Shown: piece after piece, positions 50,534 to 58,950 of the stretch
Numbering within the stretch: position 1 is the first letter of the stretch
Layout: every line of letters begins with the position of its first letter
Source of the DNA: CAZDDI01 sp964504195
Lineage (GTDB): Bacteria; Chloroflexota; Anaerolineae; B4-G1; SLSP01
Direction: 5' to 3'
Assembly (NCBI GenBank): GCA_964504195.1
Contig: CAZDDI010000015.1
Location: forward strand, 5,903-69,902
DNA length: 64,000 nt
Notes under the pieces: generated by a model
Seen by the model: the letters and a program-made list of their open reading frames with translations, nothing else
Told to the model about the DNA's origin: nothing
Database searches by the model: none
Translations under genes and position numbers: made by a program

Positions 50534-51265
50534 ATGAATAGCATCGAACCTTTATTTACCATCATCATCCCCGCCTACAATGAGGCGCAACGGCTACCGG
50601 CCAACCTGGCGCGCGTCGCCGCTTTTGTGGAATCCCGCCCGGAGCCACTGGATGTAGTGGTGGTCAACAACAACAGCCGCGACGAAACCGGCGCGATTGC
50701 CCGCGCACTGGCGGAAGAACATCCCTGCATCACCGTGCTGGATCAGCCGCTTCAGGGCAAGGGCGCAGCGGTCCGCAAGGGCATGTTGGAAGGCCGGGGG
50801 CAATATCTCTTTATCTGCGACGCTGACCTTGCCATGCCCATCGAAGAGCTCCCGCGCTTTTTCCCGGAGACGCTCGGCAGCGCTTATGACATCGCCATTG
50901 GCTCACGCGAAGCTGCCGGCGCGCAGCGCTACAATGAACCAGCCTACCGGCATCTGATGGGGCGCGTGTTCAACCTCATCGTCCGCGTGCTGGCCGTGCC
51001 AAAAATCCAGGATACGCAGTGCGGGTTCAAGGCATTCCGGCGCGAAGTCGCTCGTGAGCTGTTCGCCATCCAGAAGATTGACGGTTGGGCTTTCGATGTG
51101 GAAGTGCTCGCGATAGCGCAACGCCGAGGACTCCATATCGTGGAAGTGGGCATTCCCTGGTACTATGGCGCAGGCAGCCGGATCAACCCATTGCAAGACT
51201 CGCTCCGCATGTTCCGCGAGGTGCTGAAGATCCGCCGCAACGTGCGCGCGGGGATGTATGATTGA
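50534..51265 (+). CDS. Dolichyl-phosphate glucosyltransferase-like GT2 (ALG5-type)
   Basis: 243 residues. FTIIIPAYNEAQRLPANLAR, VVVNNNSRDETGAIARAL, ADLAMPIEELPRFF (metal-binding acids) and TQCGFKAFRREVARELF are typical of the ALG5/DPM-like subgroup, with GKGAAVRKGMLEG as its second signature. No membrane helix, unlike the GtrB-like enzyme at 45369. It probably transfers a hexose from a nucleotide sugar to a polyprenyl phosphate. Ribosome-binding site AGAGGACGC. Partner genes are not evident. Confidence 0.9.
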   Translation: MNSIEPLFTIIIPAYNEAQRLPANLARVAAFVESRPEPLDVVVVNNNSRDETGAIARALAEEHPCITVLDQPLQGKGAAVRKGMLEGRGQYLFICDADLAMPIEELPRFFPETLGSAYDIAIGSREAAGAQRYNEPAYRHLMGRVFNLIVRVLAVPKIQDTQCGFKAFRREVARELFAIQKIDGWAFDVEVLAIAQRRGLHIVEVGIPWYYGAGSRINPLQDSLRMFREVLKIRRNVRAGMYD

Positions 51266-51335
51266 AACGTGAGACGTGACCAGAGATTTCTTCACGCATC
51301 ACGCTTTCTCGCCTTTTCGCTGACTCGCTGATTCT
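51262..51335. repeat. Interspersed GAAACGTGAGACGTGACC repeat
   Basis: AAACGTGAGACGTGACC, then CACGCATCACGC and CGCCTTTTCGCTGACTCGC. The same strings recur at 22140, 39421, 45318 and 57962. It lies directly before the SDR gene. Confidence 0.6.
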
Positions 51336-51341
51336 ATCACT

Positions 51342-52919
51342 ATGACCAAAGCAACCGTAGCCCTTTTCGGCGCATCCGGTACAATGGGTTTTGAGGCGTT
51401 CAAAGCCCTATGGCAACGCCGCGCCGAGTATGACATCAGCCTGCTCGTGCTGCCCTCCGAGCAGCGGCAGGGCTTGTTCCGCTCGTATATGCGGGCGGCA
51501 GGCGTCCCAGAGCAGCACGGGCCAGGCGTGGTTGAGGGGGGCGGCTTGCGCATCGTCTGGGGTGACGCGACGCGCTATGCGGATGTTGCCGCGACGGTGC
51601 GCGGCGCGGATTGGGTGCTCAACGCGATGGCTTACATCTCGCCGATGGCCGATTATCACCCAGAGCTGGCGTGCGCGGTCAATACGGACGCTATCGCGCA
51701 CATCCTCGCGGCTATCCAGGCCGAGCCGCAGGGCGCAGAACGCATCCGTTATGTGCATACCGGCACGGTGGCGGAGACCGGCAACCGCCCGGTGGGCATC
51801 CATGTGGGGCGCGTGGGTGATCCGCTCAAGCCCTCTGTGTTCGATTACTACGCGCTCACCAAAATCGCGGGCGAGCGACTGGTGCTGGAATCACCGCTCA
51901 AGCACTGGGCCTCGCTGCGCATGACCTTCATCATGCCCACCTGTTTCCGTGAACTGCTCGCGCTGAACGATGCCATCCTCTTTCATATGCCGCTCGATGC
52001 CCGGATGGAAAATATCACCGACCGGGACGCGGGGGCGGGTCTCATCAACAGCCTGGACATTCCGGCGGACTCGGATTTTTGGCGGCGCGCCTACAACATG
52101 GGCGGCGGGCCACAGATGCGCTGCACGGCCTACGCTTTTCTAGCCGATACATTCCGCCAGTACGGGCTGCGCCTGGAAGCCTGCGCCGAGCGACACTGGT
52201 TTGCGCTGCGCAACTTCCACATGCAGTATTACGAAGACAGCGCCGTGCTGAACGGCTACTTGCATCACTGGCGGGATACACGCGAAACGCACGCGCAAGC
52301 TATCTCGGAAAGCCGCCCGTGGAGCCTGCGCCTGGCGGGTTGGCTAACCCGGCACGTTCCGGCCTTCCGTCGGCTGGGTGAAATCATCACCCACGCGCTC
52401 TTAAAGCGGTTGGCAGACACCCATCGCAACAGCCCGCGCTACTGGGTCACACATCATAACGCTATGCGCATCTCGGCGTTCTTCAAGAGCTATGCCGATT
52501 ACGCCGCCATCCCCGGCTGGGGCGTAAATCGCCCAAATCTCGACCCGGATGCGCCCTGGCAGCGGCTCGCGCATGGCTACGATGAAGCAAAATCGCCATT
52601 GACGCTCGCAGACCTGCACGGCGCAGCGACGTTCCGAGGCGGGCAATGCCTTGCCGCTAGCTGGGAGGGCGAGCTCTACACCCCGCTCGCGTGGCGCTGC
52701 GCTTTTGGGCACACGTTTGATGCGCGGCCCTACACTGTGCTGAGGGCGGGCCATTGGTGCCCGGAGTGTGTCGCACACTGGGACGGCGACGTGCAAGCGC
52801 GTTACAATCCCTTCTTCGCACAAGTCTGGTACGCGGATCATGCACCGGACGAAACCAACGTGTACCCGGATGAGTGCATCGAAGATATCCGCAACGCGGA
52901 TCAAGCAAAATTGTGGTGA
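51342..52919 (+). CDS. Extended SDR (NAD-dependent epimerase/dehydratase-like) with C-terminal zinc-binding tail
   Basis: 525 residues. VALFGASGTMGFEAFKAL is the dinucleotide-binding loop; DYYALTKIAGE carries the catalytic Tyr and Lys; ADWVLNAMAYISPMADY and RYVHTGTVAET are the usual strands. Residues beyond about 350 are not part of a standard SDR: a ~100-residue helical stretch followed by WRCAFGHTFDARPYTVLRAGHWCPEC, a Cys/His cluster likely to bind zinc. It acts on an unidentified sugar nucleotide or other small molecule. No ribosome-binding site is clear, and a shared repeat lies directly upstream. Confidence 0.78.
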   Translation: MTKATVALFGASGTMGFEAFKALWQRRAEYDISLLVLPSEQRQGLFRSYMRAAGVPEQHGPGVVEGGGLRIVWGDATRYADVAATVRGADWVLNAMAYISPMADYHPELACAVNTDAIAHILAAIQAEPQGAERIRYVHTGTVAETGNRPVGIHVGRVGDPLKPSVFDYYALTKIAGERLVLESPLKHWASLRMTFIMPTCFRELLALNDAILFHMPLDARMENITDRDAGAGLINSLDIPADSDFWRRAYNMGGGPQMRCTAYAFLADTFRQYGLRLEACAERHWFALRNFHMQYYEDSAVLNGYLHHWRDTRETHAQAISESRPWSLRLAGWLTRHVPAFRRLGEIITHALLKRLADTHRNSPRYWVTHHNAMRISAFFKSYADYAAIPGWGVNRPNLDPDAPWQRLAHGYDEAKSPLTLADLHGAATFRGGQCLAASWEGELYTPLAWRCAFGHTFDARPYTVLRAGHWCPECVAHWDGDVQARYNPFFAQVWYADHAPDETNVYPDECIEDIRNADQAKLW

Positions 52920-52954
52920 CTTCTTTAAAAAATCTATTGGATAAAGGTCGGTAA

Positions 52955-53635
52955 ATGTCAAAAAGAAAATCTAGCACAAAACGTGCGGCCCTGGTGCGGC
53001 CCAAACCGCCTCGTACTCTGGCTGAGGATTTCCAAACTGTGCAGCTCGTTGAATATACCATCACCGCTGAGCTTATCGAAAGCGACCAATATAAGCGCTT
53101 GCCGGCGCGTGTGCGCGAGAGTGTACCACAACTCTACGCGGAGCTGCACAAACATCCACGAACCGCCATCCCCAAAGTACAAAAACTCATCCGCCGGTAT
53201 CCGCGTATTCCCATGTTCTATAATTACCTGGTTGCTGCCTACACGGCTATCGGGGAATTTGATAAAGCCAAAGACATCGCCTTGCAAAACTACCAGCGCA
53301 ATCCCGATTATCTGTTTGCGCGCATCAACTACGCGCAGGTTTGCATGGACGAAGGGCATTTCAACAAGATACCGGAAATTTTCGAGGAGACGTATGATCT
53401 GAAGCTGCTTTATCCTGAGCGTGATACCTTCCACGTCTCAGAAGTGGTCAACTTTGCTGGCTTAATGGGCTTGTACTTCCTGGCGATAGGGAACCGGGAG
53501 ACCGCAGAGCTGTATTATTCCATGGCGAAAAACCTAGGGCCGAAATACCCCGTTACCAGACAGTTACACCAGCACCTGCACCCAAGTTGGTTGCATGGGT
53601 TGCTATTGCGACTGATTGCTACTCCCAAGTCATAG
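52955..53635 (+). CDS. TPR-like hypothetical protein
   Basis: 226 residues with a basic start (MSKRKSSTKRAALVRPKPP) similar in style to the TPR protein at 35691-37961. The middle is TPR-like: AAYTAIGEFDKAKDIALQNYQRNPDYLFARINYAQVCMDEGHF-like helix pairs around residues 90-140 and LYFLAIGNRETAELYYSMAK near 175-195. No membrane segment. The ribosome-binding site is AAAGG. Located 36 bases after the SDR gene. A role in protein-protein contact is the most that can be said. Confidence 0.68.
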   Translation: MSKRKSSTKRAALVRPKPPRTLAEDFQTVQLVEYTITAELIESDQYKRLPARVRESVPQLYAELHKHPRTAIPKVQKLIRRYPRIPMFYNYLVAAYTAIGEFDKAKDIALQNYQRNPDYLFARINYAQVCMDEGHFNKIPEIFEETYDLKLLYPERDTFHVSEVVNFAGLMGLYFLAIGNRETAELYYSMAKNLGPKYPVTRQLHQHLHPSWLHGLLLRLIATPKS

Positions 53636-53675
53636 CGTTTGGGAATTTTGAGGTTGCTCAAAGTCAAGCCTGTGG

Positions 53676-53681
53676 TATAAT
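53676..53681 (+). promoter_or_regulatory. -10 box of tRNA-Gln
   Basis: A perfect TATAAT lies 12 bases before the tRNA 5' end. The best -35 at 16-base spacing is TTGCTC (53654-53659), a weak match. Confidence 0.55.
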
Positions 53682-53693
53682 CCATTTTGAATT

Positions 53694-53766
53694 TGGGGCG
53701 TGGCCAAGTTGGCAAGGCAACGGACTTTGACTCCGTGTACCGTAGGTTCGAGTCCTACCGCCCCAG
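53694..53766 (+). tRNA. tRNA-Gln (anticodon UUG)
   Basis: Folded by hand: acceptor TGGGGCG/CGCCCCA with G as discriminator (53694-53700 and 53759-53766), D arm GCC...GGC, anticodon stem ACGGA/TCCGT with loop CTTTGAC (anticodon TTG), and T arm GTAGG-TTCGAGT-CCTAC. 73 nucleotides; CCA is not encoded. The G discriminator agrees with Gln. Confidence 0.95.
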
Positions 53767-53776
53767 TCTATTCCAT

Positions 53777-53810
53777 AAACCGCCCTGTGTGCAATCACAC
53801 AGGGCGGTTT
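53777..53810 (+). terminator. Terminator of tRNA-Gln
   Basis: AAACCGCCCTGTGTG at 53777-53791 pairs perfectly with CACACAGGGCGGTTT at 53796-53810 around a CAAT loop. It begins 11 bases after the tRNA. Confidence 0.75.
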
Positions 53811-53832
53811 CGCGTACGTCCAGCAGCTGTGG

Positions 53833-54185
53833 TTAGGGGCAGTTTTCCGGCCAGACGGCGATCCCTACACTCTGCCCGGCTTGCCACAACTGGCGGTCGA
53901 AGGTAACGAAGGTGACAGTGGCGGCGCGCGCCTCGGTGGGGGTGGATGCAACTTTCGATGCTTGCGCCGCGTGTTGCGGATCGGTTATCAGTGGCGGCGC
54001 GCACCTCGGTGGGGGTGGATGCAACCCAGCCGGGCGGCTTTGGCAAAGGCGGCAGCGACTTCGGCCTTGCTCAAGCAACCGGTACCAGCTGCCGCGCCGC
54101 TGACGAGCAGTACCTGCACGGCGGTGGTATGCGACTCCTGGATGTAGTTTTTCACCAGCGCGCCGAGGGCCAGGTAGAGGATCAT
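53833..54185 (-). pseudogene. VapC-type PIN-domain toxin remnant
   Basis: On the minus strand the ATG at 54185 gives MILYLALGALVKNYIQESHT and later LSKAEVAAAFAKAARLG, the N-terminal half of a VapC PIN domain (normally Asp-Thr-Ser-Ala-Leu-Val-Lys; here ALGALVK, so the first metal Asp is already lost). The C-terminal half, TFVTFDRQLWQAGQSVG..., reads in another frame and ends at 53833. Between them a 36-base block is repeated (53917-53952 and 53990-54025, one difference), which replaces the usual middle helices and disrupts the frame. No VapB antitoxin is visible. Confidence 0.7.
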
Positions 54186-54239
54186 GGCTGCGCCATCGGC
54201 GTGAAGTAAGCGCTCCAATCCGGCTCGCGATCTTCGCTG

Positions 54240-54661
54240 AGCAGTTTGGAGACGGCGCGCGGGCCACGATTGACGGCAACCGGCGCAACTTACGCCCCCC
54301 TTGCACCACCGCCAACGGCAGTAGCACCAGCCAGATCCCCAGCGCGGGATCGAAGTACCGCCCGCCCTGGTAGATGAGACCCGTGCTCCAATCATACACC
54401 CCGCCGCAGATCAAGTGGCTCACCGGGCCGTGGGGCCCTTCGAGCACCGTCCCGTCGGGATCGAACCGCCACGTGCTGACCACCTCGCCCGCGGCGTAGT
54501 CCAGAGCGTAGGTGGTGACGCCGTAGCCGGCCGGCTACGTCCACGGCAATGCGGTCGCCTAAGCCATTATAGGTGAATTCCGTGGTTTGGGTAAACACGC
54601 GCGCACGGATCATCTGCCCGGCGGCATCGTAGGTGAATTCGCGCACATAGATACCGTCAGA
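54240..54661 (-). pseudogene. RHS / YD-repeat protein remnant
   Basis: On the minus strand, REFTYDAAGQMIRARVF and TEFTYNGLGDRIAVDVAG are YD repeats. After a frameshift near 54525-54535 the RHS core resumes: TYALDYAAGEVVSTWRFD, then WSTGLIYQGGRYFDPALG, the hallmark near the end of RHS core domains. Only this end is present. No polymorphic toxin tip follows; the VapC remnant does. Both sides are cut off abruptly. Confidence 0.72.
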
Positions 54662-54748
54662 GTGTACTTTTCGACTGTTCTTAGAGCAAGTGCGATCAAC
54701 ATTTGCTCACAGCTATATTGTGTGCCTAACCTTGATTACGCTTCTGCT

Positions 54749-54985
54749 CTAAGGCGTAGCGAGCAAATGCTGAAAAGTATCAAATCGTGTTCCTGTAACA
54801 ACATCCCACTCGAAAATTTCATTCTGACTAGCTGAGACCAGCAGAGCATTGTCTGGTCGAAAACTCAATGCAAGCACCGGGCTTGTGTGCCCACTCAAGT
54901 AATGGATGATTTTACCAGTAGCTGTATCCCAAACAACAAGGGGGTTTTGGGATTTCGCCGGGTAAACATTTGTTCTATGCCACAT
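54749..54985 (-). pseudogene. WD40-repeat fragment
   Basis: 78 codons encode one and a half WD40 repeats: VVWDTATGKIIHYLSGHTSP and VLALSFRPDNALLVSASQNE followed by IFEWDVVTG. It is much too short for a propeller and is most likely the tail of a decayed WD40 gene. The surrounding 54662-54748 and 54986-55096 hold no gene. It could be a short expressed ORF, but no ribosome-binding site was seen. Confidence 0.5.
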
Positions 54986-55096
54986 CTAGATTTTACAACG
55001 TCCTCAAATACAAGATGTGGCAGGGATAACCTAAAAACAAGTTGAATTCCCAGCGAATTCCCAGCGAGCCATAAAGTTTGAATCTAAGTAGTTACC

Positions 55097-56296
55097 TCAA
55101 ATCAACCATAAATCCAGCTGTGGATGGCTGAGGTATTCCGCACCGGTGGCTGTGACCACCACGTTCTCTTCGCAGCCGATGTAGCCATATTCCGGCACGC
55201 TGATACCCAGCTCGATGGCGAAGACGTTGCCTTCCTGCACCACGCCGTTGATGGCCTCTCCGTAGCGCTCCCATTTGGGGCCGAGCACGGTGGCCCCATC
55301 ATGTGCGGTGCGCCCGATGTGATGCCCGAAGGCGTGTAGATATTCGGGATAGCCCGCCGCTACCAGCGTGCTGCGGGCGGCGGCGTCCACTTCCCAGCCC
55401 TGCGCGCCCGGCTTGAGCACGGCGCGGCCCGCTTCGAGCGCGGCGCGCGCGGCTTCCCAAGCCCGCTGTACGGCCTGTGGCGCGACCTGCTCGCCCGGCT
55501 TGCGCAGATACCAGGTGCGCTGTAAATCAGAGACGAAGCCGTATCGCTCCAAACCAAAATCCACCTGCACGAGGTTGCCGGCCCCTGCTCGCAGGCCCGA
55601 CGGCATAGCATGGCCCACATCCGATTCTGGACCGACCGTCACCACCGGGCAATACTCCCACTCCCAGGCCGAACCACAGCCGTGCTCCGTAGCATAACTA
55701 TGCAAGAAATCGGCCAGCTCCATATCGCTGACCCCCGGACGCAGAAGTCGGGTAAGGTGCTGGAACGCATCTTCGGTACGCTCGATGGCGGCACGAATGA
55801 GGGCCAATTCGGAAGCGGTCTTGCAGCCGCGCAAAGACCCGATCAGCCTTTCTGCCGAAACCAGGCGGGACGAATACGGCGTCGCCGCCAACATCCGCGA
55901 GAGCAGACGGAACATACCGTAGGTCAAGCCATCGGCAGCAGGGTCATTCTCGGAGTAATTGACACCAATACGGCGCGGCTTGAGACGCTCGAGTGCCTCT
56001 ACCAACTGCGGTTGGATAGATTGATCGTAGCCCAACACTTGCGTATAGGCCTCGAGCCGCTCAACATTGGGGACATCGTACCGCCCCACGATGGCGATGC
56101 ACTCGCCGCTCCGGCTAATCAACAGCGCCGAGGGCCAGGTCAAATGGAAGCCCAACAGCAAATCCACCACCGGGTCTTTCACTTGCGTCGTTTCACGGAC
56201 AAAGGTCAACCAAAGATCAAGGTCTTGCGCCTTCAGGACATCCACAGCTTGCGCAGTCTTCTCGCGTACAATGCCCGTTGCTTCAAATGTGGTCAT
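55097..56296 (-). CDS. M24-family metallopeptidase (Xaa-Pro aminopeptidase-like)
   Basis: 399 residues. An N-terminal creatinase-like domain of ~170 residues precedes the pita-bread catalytic domain. The five metal ligands are visible: Asp in QVDFG, Asp in VSDLQRT, His in HAFGHHIGR, Glu in AIELGIS and Glu in CEENVVV. These enzymes remove an N-terminal residue before proline, or act on related dipeptides and prolyl compounds. The ribosome-binding site is GGAGGTAGG. It lies 21 bases downstream of parB in the same direction. Confidence 0.92.
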   Translation of the reverse strand: MTTFEATGIVREKTAQAVDVLKAQDLDLWLTFVRETTQVKDPVVDLLLGFHLTWPSALLISRSGECIAIVGRYDVPNVERLEAYTQVLGYDQSIQPQLVEALERLKPRRIGVNYSENDPAADGLTYGMFRLLSRMLAATPYSSRLVSAERLIGSLRGCKTASELALIRAAIERTEDAFQHLTRLLRPGVSDMELADFLHSYATEHGCGSAWEWEYCPVVTVGPESDVGHAMPSGLRAGAGNLVQVDFGLERYGFVSDLQRTWYLRKPGEQVAPQAVQRAWEAARAALEAGRAVLKPGAQGWEVDAAARSTLVAAGYPEYLHAFGHHIGRTAHDGATVLGPKWERYGEAINGVVQEGNVFAIELGISVPEYGYIGCEENVVVTATGAEYLSHPQLDLWLI

Positions 56297-56317
56297 CCTA
56301 CCTCCACCAATCTTAAA

Positions 56318-57172
56318 TTATAGCGTCTCGCCGGTCAACTGTGCGTAGAGCGCCTGGAATTCTTCATCAGAATAATAATAGATCACCACACGCCCACCTT
56401 TACGCCCGGCCTTAAGCTGCACCCGTGTGCCCAGGGCTTGCTCGAAGCGTTGCTCCAAGGAGCGCACCTCTGGCGGGGCCGCAGGTTTGGCGGGCGGCGT
56501 GACCGCTTGCCCGGCGCGGGCGCGTTGCACCAGGGCCTCGGTTTGGCGCACGGTGAGAGCTTGTGCTAATACCAGCGCGAGCGCAGCATCTTGTGCAGCG
56601 TGGTCTTCAAGGCCCAGCAGGGCGCGCGCGTGCCCCTCGGAGAGCGTCCCCTGCATCACGGCTTCCTGGATGGCGGGCGAGGCTTGTAGCAAGCGCAAGG
56701 TGTTCGTCACCGCCACGCGGCTCTTACCCACGCGCCGCGCGACCTCGGCCTGCGCCAGGCCGAACTCCTCGCTGAGCTGCTTGTAGGCCAGCGCCTCTTC
56801 CAGCGCGTTGAGGTCAGCCCGCTGGATATTTTCAACCAAAGCCAGCTCCAGCATTTGCTGGGGGGCGGCTTCTTTGATGATGACCGGCACAGTAGCTTGC
56901 CCGGCCAGCCGCGATGCGCGCCACCGGCGTTCCCCGGCGATCAGCTGGTACTTACCCTCCGCGGTGCAGGTGACGATGAGCGGTTGGATGACGCCGTGCT
57001 CCTGAATCGAGGCAGCCAATTCGACCACATCTTGATCGCGGAAGGGCAAGCGGGGCTGGTGCGGGTTAGGGACGATGTGCTCCACCGAGACGTTTTGCAC
57101 GCCCGTAGCTACCGGCGTCTCCACCGGGATCAACGATTCTAGTCCGCGACCCAACCCGCGTTTTGCATTCAT
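56318..57172 (-). CDS. parB: Chromosome-partitioning protein ParB
   Basis: 284 residues. The start MNAKRGLGRGLESLIP is the usual ParA-contact tail. HIVPNPHQPRLPF and LIAGERRWRASRLAG are the CTP-binding N-domain motifs. LALVENIQRADLNALEEA and the helix-turn-helix VARRVGKSRVAVTNTLRLL recognise parS. A basic linker precedes a C-terminal dimer domain. It loads as a sliding clamp near parS and drives origin segregation with ParA. No parA is in the window, and no parS-like 16-mer was noticed. It is followed by the M24 peptidase gene. Confidence 0.94.
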   Translation of the reverse strand: MNAKRGLGRGLESLIPVETPVATGVQNVSVEHIVPNPHQPRLPFRDQDVVELAASIQEHGVIQPLIVTCTAEGKYQLIAGERRWRASRLAGQATVPVIIKEAAPQQMLELALVENIQRADLNALEEALAYKQLSEEFGLAQAEVARRVGKSRVAVTNTLRLLQASPAIQEAVMQGTLSEGHARALLGLEDHAAQDAALALVLAQALTVRQTEALVQRARAGQAVTPPAKPAAPPEVRSLEQRFEQALGTRVQLKAGRKGGRVVIYYYSDEEFQALYAQLTGETL

Positions 57173-57252
57173 AGTGCCAGTTTCCTCGTGCAGTTTTTGT
57201 AGACCGTTCTTGCGAACTTGAGTATAACATCATCCATTCAGAAGCCAAATGC

Positions 57253-57280
57253 TTGCCAGGGTGAAGGGGCGGGCTATAAT
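57253..57280 (+). promoter_or_regulatory. Strong sigma-70-type promoter of ubiX
   Basis: TTGCCA (57253-57258) and a perfect TATAAT (57275-57280) with a 16-base spacer. The ATG lies about 70 bases downstream, after the palindrome at 57290-57324, which would be in the 5' leader. Confidence 0.65.
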
Positions 57281-57289
57281 GTCTGTCAC

Positions 57290-57324
57290 AGACCTGGCAG
57301 GTGTGCTTAAAACCTACCAGGTCT
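57290..57324. repeat. ACCTGGCAGGT palindrome in the ubiX leader
   Basis: AGACCTGGCAGGT pairs with ACCTACCAGGTCT (one mismatch). It is the same repeat family as 50462-50492. It lies between promoter and start codon and might affect translation of ubiX. Confidence 0.6.
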
Positions 57325-57350
57325 CAAGAGTAGTTAGATAAGGAATGCGG

Positions 57351-57923
57351 ATGAATAAGCAGCGGTTGGTGATAGGGATTAGCGGCGCGAGCGGGGCGGT
57401 GTATGGGGTACAGATGCTGGAGCAATTGCGCACGCTGAGTGTGGAAACACATCTGGTGTTGACCCAGGCCGCGCGGGTGACAGCGGGCCTGGAGCTGGAC
57501 TGCGCACCGGAGGCCGTGGAGGCATTAGCGGATTACGTCCACGCGCCTGATAATCTCGCCGCGCTCATCGCCAGCGGCTCATTTGCCACACAGGGGATGG
57601 TGATTGCGCCCTGCTCCATCAAGACACTTTCGGCCATCGCCCATAGCTACACCGCAGATCTCATCAGTCGCGCCGCCGATGTCACGCTCAAGGAGGGGCG
57701 CCCGCTGGTGTTGTTAGTGCGGGAGACGCCGCTGCATCTGGGGCATCTGCGTCTGATGACGCAAGCCGCCGAGTTGGGCGCGGTTATCTTCCCGCCGGTG
57801 CCGGCCTTCTACGCGCAGCCGCACACGCTAGAGGACATGGTCGCGCAGACCGTCGGGCGGGTGCTCGCGCGGCTGGGCTTCCCCAATACACTCTATACTG
57901 TATGGAGTGAGCCTTCGGCCTGA
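57351..57923 (+). CDS. ubiX: UbiX-family flavin prenyltransferase
   Basis: 190 residues from the ATG at 57351 (AAGGA six bases upstream; an in-frame ATG at 57345 abuts that site). GISGASGAVYGVQML binds FMN, VIAPCSIKTLSAIAHSY binds phosphate and the prenyl group, and LVRETPLHLGHLRLM is the active-site Arg/Glu segment. It prenylates FMN to make the cofactor of UbiD-type decarboxylases. No ubiD gene is in the window. Confidence 0.93.
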   Translation: MNKQRLVIGISGASGAVYGVQMLEQLRTLSVETHLVLTQAARVTAGLELDCAPEAVEALADYVHAPDNLAALIASGSFATQGMVIAPCSIKTLSAIAHSYTADLISRAADVTLKEGRPLVLLVRETPLHLGHLRLMTQAAELGAVIFPPVPAFYAQPHTLEDMVAQTVGRVLARLGFPNTLYTVWSEPSA

Positions 57924-57957
57924 CAGATTGAGAGGGGAAGAGACGTGGCTTGCAATT

Positions 57958-58003
57958 GATGCGTGAAACGTGAAGAAGTTTTCACGCATCACATTTCACG
58001 CCT
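57958..58003. repeat. Interspersed GCGTGAAACGTGAAG repeat
   Basis: ATGCGTGAAACGTGAAGAAG is mirrored by TTTTCACGCATCACATTTCACGCC. It lies between the converging ubiX and thioesterase genes, and shares strings with 22140, 39421 and 51262. Confidence 0.6.
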
Positions 58004-58027
58004 AGAATCTTCGACTAAACCGCACTT

Positions 58028-58483
58028 CTACTGTCGCTGCTTCCGCTCCGCCTCGACGCGCTCCCACAGTTCCAACGCTTCGCCGTTCTGGGGCTTTTCC
58101 ACAACCAGACCATGCAGCACAGGACGCTCTTCGACGATGTGAACGAACGACACAAACCCATCCGTGCCGATTTCGCGCTCCTGACCGGGGCGCAAGGGCC
58201 ACGCCTCGACGAAAATGGTGATGCTGCTTCGACCGACGTATGCCACACGCCCTTCCATTGTCAATGTTTCGCCGCCGTGGACACTGTGGCGGAAATCCAT
58301 GCCGTGCAAGCGCACACACACGATGTTTTGCGGTGGACAATTCAGCGCGTTGCGCGCTGCCATGAACCCGGTCTCCACCAACCACTCTGCCATCCGCCCA
58401 GCAAACAGCGTGTTGTGATGGTTGAGATCAATGGATTTGACCAGATGTGAAGCGGTAATGCGGGGTAAGTCTTCGATGTGCAT
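58028..58483 (-). CDS. Acyl-CoA thioesterase (hotdog fold)
   Basis: 151 residues. NHHNTLFAGRMAEWLVETGFMAA is the catalytic loop and helix of YciA/ACOT-type thioesterases (Asn/His and the acidic residue one turn later). GGETLTMEGRVAYVGRSSIT forms the central strands. The usual length for single hotdog proteins; it is likely a dimer or hexamer. It hydrolyses acyl-CoA; the preferred chain is unknown. Ribosome-binding site CAGGAGGGTCTCT. It is the last gene of the rluB-cmk group or a separate unit. Confidence 0.88.
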   Translation of the reverse strand: MHIEDLPRITASHLVKSIDLNHHNTLFAGRMAEWLVETGFMAARNALNCPPQNIVCVRLHGMDFRHSVHGGETLTMEGRVAYVGRSSITIFVEAWPLRPGQEREIGTDGFVSFVHIVEERPVLHGLVVEKPQNGEALELWERVEAERKQRQ

Positions 58484-58618
58484 AGAGACCCTCCTGAAAA
58501 TGGCGAATCACAAATCTCAAATGGCAAATTAAGATCAGAAAAATCTACTAGCGAAATTATCGCGGACGAATTGACAGTATATACTTCAACACAACAGCTT
58601 CGAGCATGGAAAAATGGA

Positions 58619-58927
58619 CTATTTCTCCGCAGCCAAATCAGCGCGAATCTCGGCAAGCATGACTTTGCAATAGTTCAATTCACTGCGCTCTTCAACCATC
58701 TGATCTTTGGTCTGATGCAAATCCCAGGCCAAGAAATCTACCTGCATCTGCCAGAACTCGCGGCTATCTTTATCCGTAGATTTCTCCAAGACGCGCTTGG
58801 TGAGGGTCAATTCGTAGCGCAGGGTCTCGCGCTGGGCATCGAGATCAGCCAGCTTCTCCCGTGTGCGCCGGGCACGGCGTTTCCAATACTTACGAACGTT
58901 CTTTTTTACGGACAGGCTGATTTCCAT
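58619..58927 (-). CDS. Small coiled-coil protein
   Basis: 102 residues, strongly helical and highly charged, with a heptad-like pattern (KLADLDAQRETLRYELTLTK) and no recognisable domain. AAAGGAGCCTCTTT precedes the ATG. It lies between the hydrolase and thioesterase genes on the same strand. Function unknown. Small size and bias leave some doubt, but the ribosome-binding site is good. Confidence 0.6.
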   Translation of the reverse strand: MEISLSVKKNVRKYWKRRARRTREKLADLDAQRETLRYELTLTKRVLEKSTDKDSREFWQMQVDFLAWDLHQTKDQMVEERSELNYCKVMLAEIRADLAAEK

Positions 58928-58950
58928 AAAGAGGCTCCTTTGAGTTTAGG

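Noticed and set aside
53694..53766. Integrase attachment site at the tRNA-Gln 3' end
   Set aside because: No second copy of the tRNA 3' end was seen in the window and no integrase gene is present.
54392..54646. Short intact ORF with YD repeats as a functional gene
   Set aside because: It covers only one end of an RHS core, changes frame midway, and lacks a start signal.
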